This document shows, one piece after another, positions 38,928 to 47,344 of a DNA stretch of 64,000 nt. A model generated the notes under the pieces. It saw only the letters and a program-made list of their open reading frames with translations, made no database searches and was not told the DNA's origin. The translations under genes were made by a program, and so were the position numbers. Every line of letters starts with the position of its first letter. The first letter of the stretch is position 1. This DNA comes from an uncultured Eubacteriales bacterium (GTDB lineage: Bacteria > Bacillota > Clostridia > Oscillospirales > Acutalibacteraceae). Location of the stretch: positions 1 to 64,000 of the forward strand of contig CAKSAP010000001.1 in assembly GCA_934436505.1 (NCBI GenBank), written 5' to 3'.

Positions 38928-38945
38928 AAAATGAAAGCTTGTCAA

Positions 38946-39620
38946 TTATTTATTCGCTTTTGACTTTTCGCCTGCATTGATAATCAGGTTTGCGCCCGAA
39001 AGCACAATCAAACCTATGAAAATCACAAGCATTATTACCCATGCGGTGCTCAGATTGAAGGTCGATACGCTTGCAACAAACGGTAGAAGCGTTTTCATAA
39101 GTGCCGATTCAAAGAAATCGCCGAGGTTGACCGTTCCGCTTACAATCGGAGCTGAAACATAACGGAACGAAATGAACATAGCGATAGTCGATACAAGACC
39201 CGCAACCGAAATGCCGAAATGGATTTTTGTGTTGTTCGAAGCAATAACCGATACAAATACCGCAAGCGCAATCACGATTGTCAACGCAAAGAAAACGGTA
39301 GTTACTATCAGCGGCGTTTTAATGTCCGAAAGATTGGTCAAAAGGTCGGTTATGCTCGTTTTATTCTCCGAGGACTCCTGTATAAGCGGCAATATCTTCT
39401 TGACAAACATATTTATACCGAGATAGCCGTATGTAGAGCCGTCGTCGTTCTCGCTGCCCGAATACTGTGCAAGGAGCTTGAACACGGGAGACTCAATAAC
39501 ATAATAAATAAGGTCGGCGAAATATGCCGCTATCGGCACGCTGATTGCCGCCAAAGCCATCACGACCCTACAGCCGATATCATAGCCCGTAGCCTTAACT
39601 TTTGCTTTTTTTGCGCTCAT
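38946..39620 (-). CDS. Unrecognised four-helix membrane protein
   Basis: A 224-residue protein with about four membrane helices (around 19-40, 100-122, 132-152, 188-210) and a polar outer loop of about 50 residues between the first two. No motif is recognised. The ATG at 39620 follows AGGAG by 9 nt; the frame extends upstream into glnS without a good site. It follows glnS by 14 bp and is probably co-transcribed with it. Confidence 0.65.
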   Translation of the reverse strand: MSAKKAKVKATGYDIGCRVVMALAAISVPIAAYFADLIYYVIESPVFKLLAQYSGSENDDGSTYGYLGINMFVKKILPLIQESSENKTSITDLLTNLSDIKTPLIVTTVFFALTIVIALAVFVSVIASNNTKIHFGISVAGLVSTIAMFISFRYVSAPIVSGTVNLGDFFESALMKTLLPFVASVSTFNLSTAWVIMLVIFIGLIVLSGANLIINAGEKSKANK

Positions 39621-39634
39621 AATACATTTCTCCT

Positions 39635-41293
39635 TTATTTGCCCCACGAAGAATTGAGGGCAACGGTCAAGTTGAATATCTTATTATCCTTTTCGGAATT
39701 CTTATCCACACAGAAATAACCCTTACGCATAAACTGGAACACATCGCCTGCTTTTGCGTTTTCAAGGCTGCCCTCGATAACGCAATCTTTAAGAACGATA
39801 AGTGAGTCGGGGTTGAGATTCTGCTTGAAATCTCCGTTTGTCTCATCCGAGGGATTGGGAACATTGAAAAGTCGGTCATACATATTAACGGTTGCCCTGA
39901 AGCAATCATCACGGCTTACCCAATGTATTGTGCCCTTGACCTTTCTGCCGTCGGGAGACTCTCCGCCCTTTGACTCGGGGTCATAGGTGCAGTAAATTCT
40001 GACGGGATTGCCCTGCTCATCAGTCTCAAAGCGTGTGCACTTTACGAAATATGCGCTCTTGAGCCTAACCTCGTTGTCGGGATAAAGACGGAAATACTTT
40101 TTAACAGGCTCTGCCATAAAGTCGTCTCTCTCAATAAAAAGATGCTTTGAGAATTTAACCGTTCTTGTGCCCATTTCGGGGTGGTCGGGATGAACGGGAA
40201 TTTCAATATCCTCAGTCTGTCCGTCGGGATAGTTTTCAACGATAAGCTCAATCGGGTCAAGGACTGCCATTGCTCTCGGTGCGGTTGAGTTCAACGCATC
40301 ACGAACGCAAGCCTCCAAAAGTCCCATATCAACAACCGAATAAGCCTTTGAAACGCCTATCTTATCACAGAAATCACGGATAGCAGCCGCAGGATAGCCA
40401 CGTCTCCTCATACCGCTGAGCGTAACCATTCTCGGGTCGTCCCAGCCGTCAACAATACCCTCGTTTACAAGTGCAAGGCATTTTCTCTTACTTGTAAGGC
40501 AGTAATTGAGGTTAAGTCTTGCAAACTCAATCTGCCTCGGAGGCTGCTCTATTTCGCACGCTTTAAGGAACCAATCATAAAGCGGTCTGTGATTTTCAAA
40601 TTCAAGCGAGCAAAGAGAATGTGTAACTCCCTCTTTTGCGTCCGAAAGCGGATGAGCGAAGTCGTACATAGGATAAACGCACCACTTGTCGCCCGTCTGA
40701 TGATGAGAAATGTGCGCTATTCTGTAAATAACGGGGTCTCTCATATTTATATTCGGAGAAGCCATATCGATTTTAGCTCTCAAAACTCTTTCGCCGTTTT
40801 CAAACTCGCCGTCTGTCATTCTCTTGAACAAATCAAGGTTTTCCTCAATACTTCTATCTCTGTAAGGGCTGTTCTTACCCGCTTCGGTAAGCGTGCCTCT
40901 GTACTCTCTGATTTCGTCTGCGCTCAAATCGTCAACATAGGCAAGCCCCTTGTTGATAAGCTTTATCGCACATTCATAAATGAAATCAAAATAGCTTGAA
41001 GCAAAAAGGCACTTGTTCCACTTGAAGCCGAGCCACTCAATATCCTCTTTGATAGCGTCAACGTACTCCATATCCTCTTTTGACGGGTTAGTGTCGTCAA
41101 GACGGAGATTGCAAACGCCGTTGTACTTTTCACTTGTGCCGAAGTTTATGCAAATAGCCTTTGCATGACCTATATGCAAATAGCCGTTAGGCTCAGGCGG
41201 AAAACGGGTTTGAACGTGGTCATACACGCCTTCTTTAAGATCCTCATCGATGAAATCGTGTATAAAGTTTGAAGCTTTGATTTCTTCCATCAT
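39635..41293 (-). CDS. glnS: Glutaminyl-tRNA synthetase
   Basis: A 552-residue class I synthetase. Motifs include FPPEPNGYLHIGHAKAIC near residue 31, RLDDTNPSKED, HHQTGDKWCVYPMYDFAHP and HSLCSLEFENHRPLYDW, all of which distinguish GlnRS from GluRS. The C-terminal beta-barrel domains follow. Many Firmicutes lack glnS and make Gln-tRNA through GatCAB, so its presence is of interest. Its start overlaps the gltX stop by 4 nt, with AGGAGG upstream. Confidence 0.95.
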   Translation of the reverse strand: MMEEIKASNFIHDFIDEDLKEGVYDHVQTRFPPEPNGYLHIGHAKAICINFGTSEKYNGVCNLRLDDTNPSKEDMEYVDAIKEDIEWLGFKWNKCLFASSYFDFIYECAIKLINKGLAYVDDLSADEIREYRGTLTEAGKNSPYRDRSIEENLDLFKRMTDGEFENGERVLRAKIDMASPNINMRDPVIYRIAHISHHQTGDKWCVYPMYDFAHPLSDAKEGVTHSLCSLEFENHRPLYDWFLKACEIEQPPRQIEFARLNLNYCLTSKRKCLALVNEGIVDGWDDPRMVTLSGMRRRGYPAAAIRDFCDKIGVSKAYSVVDMGLLEACVRDALNSTAPRAMAVLDPIELIVENYPDGQTEDIEIPVHPDHPEMGTRTVKFSKHLFIERDDFMAEPVKKYFRLYPDNEVRLKSAYFVKCTRFETDEQGNPVRIYCTYDPESKGGESPDGRKVKGTIHWVSRDDCFRATVNMYDRLFNVPNPSDETNGDFKQNLNPDSLIVLKDCVIEGSLENAKAGDVFQFMRKGYFCVDKNSEKDNKIFNLTVALNSSWGK

Positions 41294-42978
41294 TTTTCCT
41301 CCTTAAACTTCTTTTCGGCTTTTTCAAGTCTTGCCGCAACCTCATCCGCACCTAAAACGGCGATTATCGAATGAAGGTCGGGCGTATTTGTTCTGCCCGT
41401 AAGAGCAATTCTTATTACAGTTGAAACATCGCCGACATGACCCTTATAGCTGTCGGGATTTTGCTTGTATTCCTTAACGTTCGGGGTAAAGCCAAGCGGC
41501 TCGCACATTGCTTTTATCTTGTCGAACCACACCTGCTTATCGTCCGTAACGTCAAATATCTTTTTATATTCCGAAGCTATTGCCGCCGCATCCTCGGGAG
41601 CAATATTTTCGGGGAGAGTATAATTCTCTTTATAGGTTTCGTTATAAAGATAGCTTACATAGTCCAAAACCTCGGACCACTTTGCAATATCCTTTCTCGG
41701 CTTCGTGTTTTCACGGTCGATATTGAGTATCGCAACAGCCTTTTCCTTATCTGCGTCAAAGAGCCTGTAAAGCGTTTCGTCGTAGGTCTTTGCCCAATTA
41801 AACGTATAATCGAAAACCGTTTGAGCCTTCATTTTTGAAATTGCATTCTTGCTGACATCCGCCAATTTAACCAAGTCAAAAAGGCAGCCGCTCGGGCTCA
41901 TCTTTTTAAGATTGAACGGGAAATTAAGAGCGTTTTCGGTCGGATTTGCTCTTCTCCAATCCTCGAAATTAGAGTTGAGAAGTCCCAAAAGATAGTCTAT
42001 AAGTCCCTCGCTCGGATAACCCTGCTCAATAAAGTAGCTTACAGCCGCTTCGGGGTCCTTACGCTTTGAAAACTTACGCTTCGTGCCGTCAACCTCGTCA
42101 ATTTTCATTACCTGCGGAGTGTGCGCATACTTAGGAAGCTTAAAGCCGCAAGCCTTGAAAAGTGCTATGTGCTTCGGGGTTGAGGAAATCCATTCCTCGC
42201 CTCTGATAACGTGAGTCGTTCTCATAAAATGGTCGTCGCAAACGTGTGCAAAATGATAAGTCGGAATACCGTCGCTCTTTAAGAGCACCTCGTCGATAAC
42301 GTTTTCGGGCATTTCAATTTTTCCTCTGACAATATCGTCAAAGTAAACCCGTCTGTTTTCATCCCCGTCGGAACGGAAACGCAAAACATATTTTTCGCCG
42401 TTTTTGATTTTTTCCTCAATCTGCTCGTATGTAAGCTCACGGCACTTTGCCCATTTTCCGTAATATCCGGCAAAAGCCGCACCCTCTTTTTCCTGCCTGT
42501 CACGAAGGTCATTTAGCTCCTCCGCCGTGCAGAAGCAAGGATATGCTTTGCCCTCTTTTACAAGCTGCTTTGCAACAGTTTGGTAAATTTCAACCCTCTT
42601 TGACTGCGTATACGGACCGTACTCGCCCTTTTCGGTATCCTTGCCCGTAACGCCCTCGTCAAACTCAAGTCCGAACGACGAAAAGCCGTCAAGTATAGCG
42701 TCAACGCCGTCGCCGACCTCACGCTTTTTGTCGGTGTCCTCAATTCTGAGCATTGAAACACCGCCCGTCGCCTGTGCCGTAAGAATATCGGTAAGTGCGC
42801 CGAACAATCCGCCTATGTGCAAATATCCTGTGGGGCTCGGTGCAAATCTTGTTACCCTTGCGCCCTCTTTAAGGCTTCTCTGCGGATATTTTTCCTCATA
42901 ATATTCGGGAGTTTTATCTATGTGCGGAAAAAGAAGCTCCGCAAGTTTCTCAAATTCAGTCAAAATGACACCCCACAT
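41290..42978 (-). CDS. gltX: Glutamyl-tRNA synthetase (divergent, long)
   Basis: A 562-residue class I synthetase, about 70-80 residues longer than the usual bacterial enzyme. It has RFAPSPTGYLHIGGLFGALT, RIEDTDKKREVGDG, the GEEWISSTPKHIALF segment and a KFSKRKDPEAAVSYF version of KMSKS. The ATG at 42978 has no ribosome site; a TTG at 42963 (then TEFEKLAEL) has GGGGTG 5 nt upstream and may be the true start. Overlap with glnS implies coordinated supply of Glu- and Gln-tRNA. Confidence 0.93.
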   Translation of the reverse strand: MWGVILTEFEKLAELLFPHIDKTPEYYEEKYPQRSLKEGARVTRFAPSPTGYLHIGGLFGALTDILTAQATGGVSMLRIEDTDKKREVGDGVDAILDGFSSFGLEFDEGVTGKDTEKGEYGPYTQSKRVEIYQTVAKQLVKEGKAYPCFCTAEELNDLRDRQEKEGAAFAGYYGKWAKCRELTYEQIEEKIKNGEKYVLRFRSDGDENRRVYFDDIVRGKIEMPENVIDEVLLKSDGIPTYHFAHVCDDHFMRTTHVIRGEEWISSTPKHIALFKACGFKLPKYAHTPQVMKIDEVDGTKRKFSKRKDPEAAVSYFIEQGYPSEGLIDYLLGLLNSNFEDWRRANPTENALNFPFNLKKMSPSGCLFDLVKLADVSKNAISKMKAQTVFDYTFNWAKTYDETLYRLFDADKEKAVAILNIDRENTKPRKDIAKWSEVLDYVSYLYNETYKENYTLPENIAPEDAAAIASEYKKIFDVTDDKQVWFDKIKAMCEPLGFTPNVKEYKQNPDSYKGHVGDVSTVIRIALTGRTNTPDLHSIIAVLGADEVAARLEKAEKKFKEEK

Positions 42979-42999
42979 TAAACTATTTATAACTTAAAA

Positions 43000-43025
43000 C
43001 GGAGTCTTCCGTACAGAAGGCTCCG
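43000..43025 (-). terminator. murA terminator
   Basis: A 10 bp stem with one A-C/G-T exchange (CGGAGCCTTC/GAAGACTCCG, minus strand) and TTTT. It lies between murA and gltX. Confidence 0.7.
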
Positions 43026-43032
43026 ATTTTTC

Positions 43033-44361
43033 TCAGCCTGCGCCCATTTGAACCTTTTGGTCGTCATCCGGAAATTCTTTTCTCTGAATATCAGCTCCGA
43101 GGCTTCTGAACTTATCAACAACATTCTCATATCCTCTTTCGATATGATGAATATCCTCAATTTCAGTAACGCCCGTCGCAACAAGACCCGCTATCATCAT
43201 AGCTGCGCCTGCTCTAAGGTCGTCGGCTTTAATCGGTGCGCCCTTTAATCCTTCAACGCCCTCAATAACCGCCGTTTTTCCGTTAACGTGTATTTGTGCG
43301 CCCATTCTTGAAAGCTGTTCGGCATATCTGAAACGATTGTCCCAAACGCTTTCCGATATAATACTTGTGCCCTTTGCAATGCTCAAAAGCACGGCAAACT
43401 GCGGCTGCATATCAGTCGGGAAGCCGGGATGCGGCATAGTTTTAATGTTACACTTGCCTGCTCTGCCCGTTGCGCTTACCCTGACAGCGTCGTCGTACTC
43501 CTCAACGTTAACTCCGCATTCCACAAGCTTTGCCGTTATGGACTCCAAGTGCTTCGGAATTACGTTTTTAACAAGGACATTGCCTCTTGTTGCCGCAGCG
43601 GCAACCATATATGTTCCCGCTTCGATTTGGTCGGGAATTATAGAATACTCACAGCCGTGAAGCTCTTCAACGCCGTGAATTTTAATAACGTCTGTACCTG
43701 CGCCTCTGACGTCGGCACCCATTGTGTTAAGGAAGTTTGCCAGGTCAACTATGTGCGGCTCCTTCGCCGCATTCTCGATTATAGTAAGTCCTCTCGCTCT
43801 GACAGCGGCAAGCATACAGTTTATGGTAGCTCCGACAGACACAACGTCAAGGTAAATCGAATTGCCCAAAAGCTTGTCGGCTCTTGCGTTTACCATAGCA
43901 TTTTCTTCCATAGTAACGGTTGCGCCGAGAGCCTCAAAGCCCTTTATGTGCTGGTCGATCGGACGAACACCGAGATAGCATCCGCCGGGCATTGCAACCT
44001 CGGCTCTGTTAAATCTGCCGAGCAACGCACCGATAAGATAATATGACGCACGAAGCTGCTTTGAAAGCTCATGCTCAACGACATAAGAGTTTATAAACCT
44101 TGTGTCGATCTCAATGGTGTTTTTATTTATAAATTTAATTTTTGCGCCCATGATATTCAAAATGTTAATCATGGCGGTAACGTCGCTTATATTCGGTATA
44201 TTTTCAATTCTGCAAACATCTTTAGCAAGAATGGTCGCAGGAAGAATTGCTACTACTGCGTTTTTTGCACCGCTGACGGTAACTTCTCCCCTCAGCGGAT
44301 GACCGCCGTTTATAACAAACTTATCCAAAGACGGTTCACTCCCTAATCTAAGATTTTTCAC
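43033..44361 (-). CDS. murA: UDP-N-acetylglucosamine 1-carboxyvinyltransferase
   Basis: First committed step of peptidoglycan synthesis: transfers enolpyruvate from PEP to UDP-GlcNAc. It has 442 residues. Visible are GEVTVSGAKNAVVAILPA with the conserved Lys-Asn, the active-site loop MPGGCYLGVRPIDQH with the fosfomycin-target cysteine, and FPTDMQPQFAVL. The listed start is GTG at 44361; a TTG at 44328 (then DKFVINGG, the usual MurA beginning) with GGGAG upstream is equally plausible. Confidence 0.95.
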   Translation of the reverse strand: MKNLRLGSEPSLDKFVINGGHPLRGEVTVSGAKNAVVAILPATILAKDVCRIENIPNISDVTAMINILNIMGAKIKFINKNTIEIDTRFINSYVVEHELSKQLRASYYLIGALLGRFNRAEVAMPGGCYLGVRPIDQHIKGFEALGATVTMEENAMVNARADKLLGNSIYLDVVSVGATINCMLAAVRARGLTIIENAAKEPHIVDLANFLNTMGADVRGAGTDVIKIHGVEELHGCEYSIIPDQIEAGTYMVAAAATRGNVLVKNVIPKHLESITAKLVECGVNVEEYDDAVRVSATGRAGKCNIKTMPHPGFPTDMQPQFAVLLSIAKGTSIISESVWDNRFRYAEQLSRMGAQIHVNGKTAVIEGVEGLKGAPIKADDLRAGAAMMIAGLVATGVTEIEDIHHIERGYENVVDKFRSLGADIQRKEFPDDDQKVQMGAG

Positions 44362-44411
44362 ACTTCAATATGTATATGCTTTCGCAGATAAAATTCCACA
44401 TTATCGACATT

Positions 44412-44420
44412 ATTATACCA
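44412..44420 (-). promoter_or_regulatory. murA promoter, extended -10 type
   Basis: The minus strand has TGGTATAAT, an extended -10 box, with no good -35 (TTTTAA at 17 bp). It lies about 50 bp before the murA start. Confidence 0.5.
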
Positions 44421-44476
44421 CCAAACAGTGCAAATTAAAAGTCTTTTTTTATATTTTTTTAATGCTCCTTGAAAAT

Positions 44477-44514
44477 ATAAAAAAACAGAGCCGTAATTTC
44501 AAATTACAGCTCTG
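44477..44514 (-). terminator. fba terminator
   Basis: A 14 bp stem with one G-T pair (CAGAGCTGTAATTT side) and a run of seven T on the minus strand. Confidence 0.88.
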
Positions 44515-44536
44515 AAAAATATTGATTTTTAACAGC

Positions 44537-45472
44537 TTATGCCTTGCCGCCGCAGCCGAGAACAGTTTCAATCTTATGAGAAACAACTGCTTCGATAGCA
44601 TCTCTTGCGGGTGTGAGATACTTTCTCGGGTCAAAGTCAGCAGGATTTTCTGCAAAGTGCTTACGAAGAGCAGCGGTCATTGCGATACGAATGTCCGAGT
44701 CAACGTTGATTTTACAAACAGCCATTGATGAAGCCTGACGAAGCATTTCCTCGGGGATACCGATAGCGTCGGGCATCTGACCGCCGTACTGATTGATAGT
44801 CTTAATGTCGTCCTGATTTACAGAGCTTGCGCCGTGAAGAACGATCGGGAAGCCGGGAAGTCTCTTTTCAACTTCTTCGAGAATATCGAAACGAAGCTGA
44901 GGCTTCTGACCGGGCTTGAACTTATATGCACCGTGAGAAGTACCGATAGCGATAGCAAGCGAGTCAACGCCTGTTCTTGTAACGAAATCAAGAACCTGAT
45001 CGGGGTTTGTGTAAGACTCTTTACCGGATTCAACTACAACCTCATCCTCAACGCCTGCAAGAGTACCGAGCTCGCCCTCAACAACTACGCCGTGAGCGTG
45101 AGCGTATTCAACTACCATCTTTGTAAGAGCAACGTTCTCCTCATAGGGAAGAGAGCTGCCGTCGATCATAACGGAAGTAAATCCGCCGTCGATGCAAGCC
45201 TTGCAGGTTTCAAAGTCGGGACCGTGGTCAAGGTGAAGAGCGATCGGAAGACCTGTTTCCTCTGCCGCAGCCTTTACCATAGCAACGAGATAGCCGTGTG
45301 AAGCGTACTTTCTCGCACCTGAAGATACCTGAAGAATTACGGGAGCGTCAAGCTTCTTGGCAGCTCTTGTAATTCCCTGAATAATCTCCATATTGTTTAC
45401 GTTGAAAGCACCGATAGCGTAACCGCCCTCGTAAGCTTTCTTGAACATTTCTGTTGTTGTTACTAATGGCAT
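44537..45472 (-). CDS. fba: Class II fructose-bisphosphate aldolase
   Basis: Glycolytic zinc aldolase of 311 residues. It has AIGAFNVNNMEIIQGI at the N-terminus, the zinc ligands in LHLDHGPDFETC, the VVVEGELGTLAG segment, IAIGTSHGAYKF and LHGASSV, then KINVDSDIRIAMTAALR. It is a monocistronic gene with a consensus promoter and a strong terminator, as expected for a highly expressed glycolytic enzyme. AAGGAG precedes the ATG. Confidence 0.96.
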   Translation of the reverse strand: MPLVTTTEMFKKAYEGGYAIGAFNVNNMEIIQGITRAAKKLDAPVILQVSSGARKYASHGYLVAMVKAAAEETGLPIALHLDHGPDFETCKACIDGGFTSVMIDGSSLPYEENVALTKMVVEYAHAHGVVVEGELGTLAGVEDEVVVESGKESYTNPDQVLDFVTRTGVDSLAIAIGTSHGAYKFKPGQKPQLRFDILEEVEKRLPGFPIVLHGASSVNQDDIKTINQYGGQMPDAIGIPEEMLRQASSMAVCKINVDSDIRIAMTAALRKHFAENPADFDPRKYLTPARDAIEAVVSHKIETVLGCGGKA

Positions 45473-45526
45473 ATTTTTCCACTCCTTGAGTAAAAATAAA
45501 TTTTTAACTTATTTAATTGCGAGGCT

Positions 45527-45555
45527 ATTATACCCCACTGCCGTTGATATGTCAA
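45527..45555 (-). promoter_or_regulatory. fba promoter
   Basis: Minus strand: perfect TTGACA (45550-45555), exactly 17 bp, perfect TATAAT (45527-45532). Confidence 0.9.
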
Positions 45556-45644
45556 ATAAAACAGCCAAAAATTAACATTATTTTCAATATTTCGCAGTAA
45601 CCGACAGCACATTTTCGGAATAAAATGAGTCGGGAGGGATTGAT

Positions 45645-46670
45645 ATGAATTGCTTTTTCAGCTCCGCTGTTTTGAAGAACTTGGCAGGTGAAACCGCCGG
45701 CATACGCTCCGCAGTGCTCATAAGCTCCGAAAGCTCCGAGCTTGTGCACAGGCTTTTGTCATCCTGCGTTGCAAGGGCGGAAAGAGACGGACTTTCCTGC
45801 CTTAAATTCTTATCAAAATACGACTATGACAAGCTGTGCGCCGTGTATATCAAAAACCGAAAAATTTTTATCGGCGATAAGACTATTATTCCCGATTTAC
45901 ACGAATTTTCCACGGTAAAAACAGTAGATGCCGATTTAATTTACGAAAGCACGCTCGATAAAAGCGTTGTCGGCAAGCTTAATTCACAACGCAAGATGTA
46001 CATATCCGAAGCGGCGAAATATGAAAGTTCCGCAGCCGTCATCTCAAGAGAAAGCTCAAAAATGCTCTCTCAATTTGTTGACAAGGCAAAAATTTTGAAC
46101 TATATTCTGCGTTTTATGCAGCGAAAGGGGCTTCGTCAAGCATCAAAAAACGGGTTTGAAAGCACTTTCACTCTCGGCAATATTACCTCTTGGGGCGTTC
46201 ATACCTGCTTTGAGTCCGTCGCCGAAAAATGCTCCGACGTCTACTCAATCTGCGACTGCACAAGGAATATCGCTTCGCTGCTGATAAACGGCTTTTCCTC
46301 TGCTTTTCGCCAATGCGGAAAGGACACCGAAAAATTTACCTGCTCGCTGTGTCCCGAGTTTTCAGAGCACCTGTGCATACCCGAGCTGTCGCTTGCCTTT
46401 GTGTGTGAAAACGATTATCATCCGTACCGTTACTCCGACTCGGGCGAAATTTCTCAGGCACGCTTTTTGAAGCGTAACATTCCGCATTGCCTGACGGAAA
46501 AGCTCGCCTGCAACGAAGATCTCAAAGACGAGCTTATAAGCTCTGCGGTTTTCTCGCTTTATGATGCTATGGAAAGGGACAACGAGCTTTGCCGATATTT
46601 GCAAGCCTTTGAAAATGTCGAAAAATATGCCGCTTTAAGCAAGGAAATCGAAAATCTTTGCTTTGAGTGA
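45645..46670 (+). CDS. Unrecognised soluble protein
   Basis: A 341-residue protein without signal or membrane segments. The N-terminal half (AVLISSESSELVHRLLSSCV, then YDYDKLCAVYIKNRKIFIGD, then IPDLHEFSTVKTVD) recalls the order of the second module of PRK06851-type NTP-binding proteins, but no Walker A motif is present. The second half (SWGVHTCFESVAEKCSDVYS, then CSLCPEF) is rich in cysteine. GGGAGG precedes the ATG. It diverges from fba and is followed directly by the promoter of the cyclase gene. Function unknown. Confidence 0.6.
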   Translation: MNCFFSSAVLKNLAGETAGIRSAVLISSESSELVHRLLSSCVARAERDGLSCLKFLSKYDYDKLCAVYIKNRKIFIGDKTIIPDLHEFSTVKTVDADLIYESTLDKSVVGKLNSQRKMYISEAAKYESSAAVISRESSKMLSQFVDKAKILNYILRFMQRKGLRQASKNGFESTFTLGNITSWGVHTCFESVAEKCSDVYSICDCTRNIASLLINGFSSAFRQCGKDTEKFTCSLCPEFSEHLCIPELSLAFVCENDYHPYRYSDSGEISQARFLKRNIPHCLTEKLACNEDLKDELISSAVFSLYDAMERDNELCRYLQAFENVEKYAALSKEIENLCFE

Positions 46671-46671
46671 T

Positions 46672-46700
46672 TTGACAAAGCCGTATAATTGATATACTAT
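46672..46700 (+). promoter_or_regulatory. Promoter of the cyclase-oxidoreductase operon
   Basis: TTGACA (46672-46677), 17 bp, TACTAT (46695-46700). It starts one base after the preceding stop codon. TATACT with a 15 bp spacer is an alternative -10. Confidence 0.65.
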
Positions 46701-46730
46701 ATTATATATGCTAAAAAAGGCGGCGAGAAT

Positions 46731-47336
46731 ATGAAAATCATAGATATTTCAAACGATTTGCTTACAGCTGAAGTGTATGAGGGCGACCCTGTGCCCGAGC
46801 TTAAACAGGTCAGAGAAATCTCGCCCGAGTCTTATTATAATTTGAGCGTTTTGGATGCCTGTCTGCACAACGGAACTCACGTTGACGCTCCGCTTCATTT
46901 TATTCCCGACGCAGAGCCCGTTGACAAAATTCCGCTTGAAAAATTCATCGGTCCTTGCAAGGTAATCGAGGTATCCGAGGGAATAATCACGGGCAGACTT
47001 ATTGAGGAATATTTCCCGAGGGATTGCAAGCGTGTGCTTATAAAATCAAAGGGCAAGGCTTTTGTGCATTATACGGCGGCGGAGGTTATGGCGCACTTCG
47101 GCTATGAGCTTATCGGAACAGACGGCGTAAGCATTGAGGCTCCCGACTCCGACGGAAGCACGCACAGAGCACTTCTGAATGCAGAAATAGCAATTCTTGA
47201 GGGGTTAAATCTTGAAGAAGCGAAAAACGGCGAATATTTTCTTATCGCACCGCCCGTAAAAATTTCCGGTGCAGAGGCTTCGTTTACAAGAGCCGTTCTC
47301 ATTTCCGATTATATATTTTGGAGCAGTAAAAACTGA
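46731..47336 (+). CDS. Cyclase-family hydrolase (kynurenine formamidase-like)
   Basis: A 201-residue metal-dependent hydrolase. The cyclase-family metal motif is HNGTHVDAPLHF (about residues 44-55), with IDISNDL at the start, then VLIKSKGK, GVSIEAPDSDGSTHRALL and the C-terminal APPVKISGAEASFTRAV. Family members hydrolyse formamides or cyclic amides; the substrate is not evident and no tryptophan catabolism genes are near. The ATG at 46731 follows GGCGGCGAG; an upstream in-frame start lacks a site. First gene of an operon with an FAD oxidoreductase. Confidence 0.85.
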   Translation: MKIIDISNDLLTAEVYEGDPVPELKQVREISPESYYNLSVLDACLHNGTHVDAPLHFIPDAEPVDKIPLEKFIGPCKVIEVSEGIITGRLIEEYFPRDCKRVLIKSKGKAFVHYTAAEVMAHFGYELIGTDGVSIEAPDSDGSTHRALLNAEIAILEGLNLEEAKNGEYFLIAPPVKISGAEASFTRAVLISDYIFWSSKN

Positions 47337-47344
47337 AGTAATAT

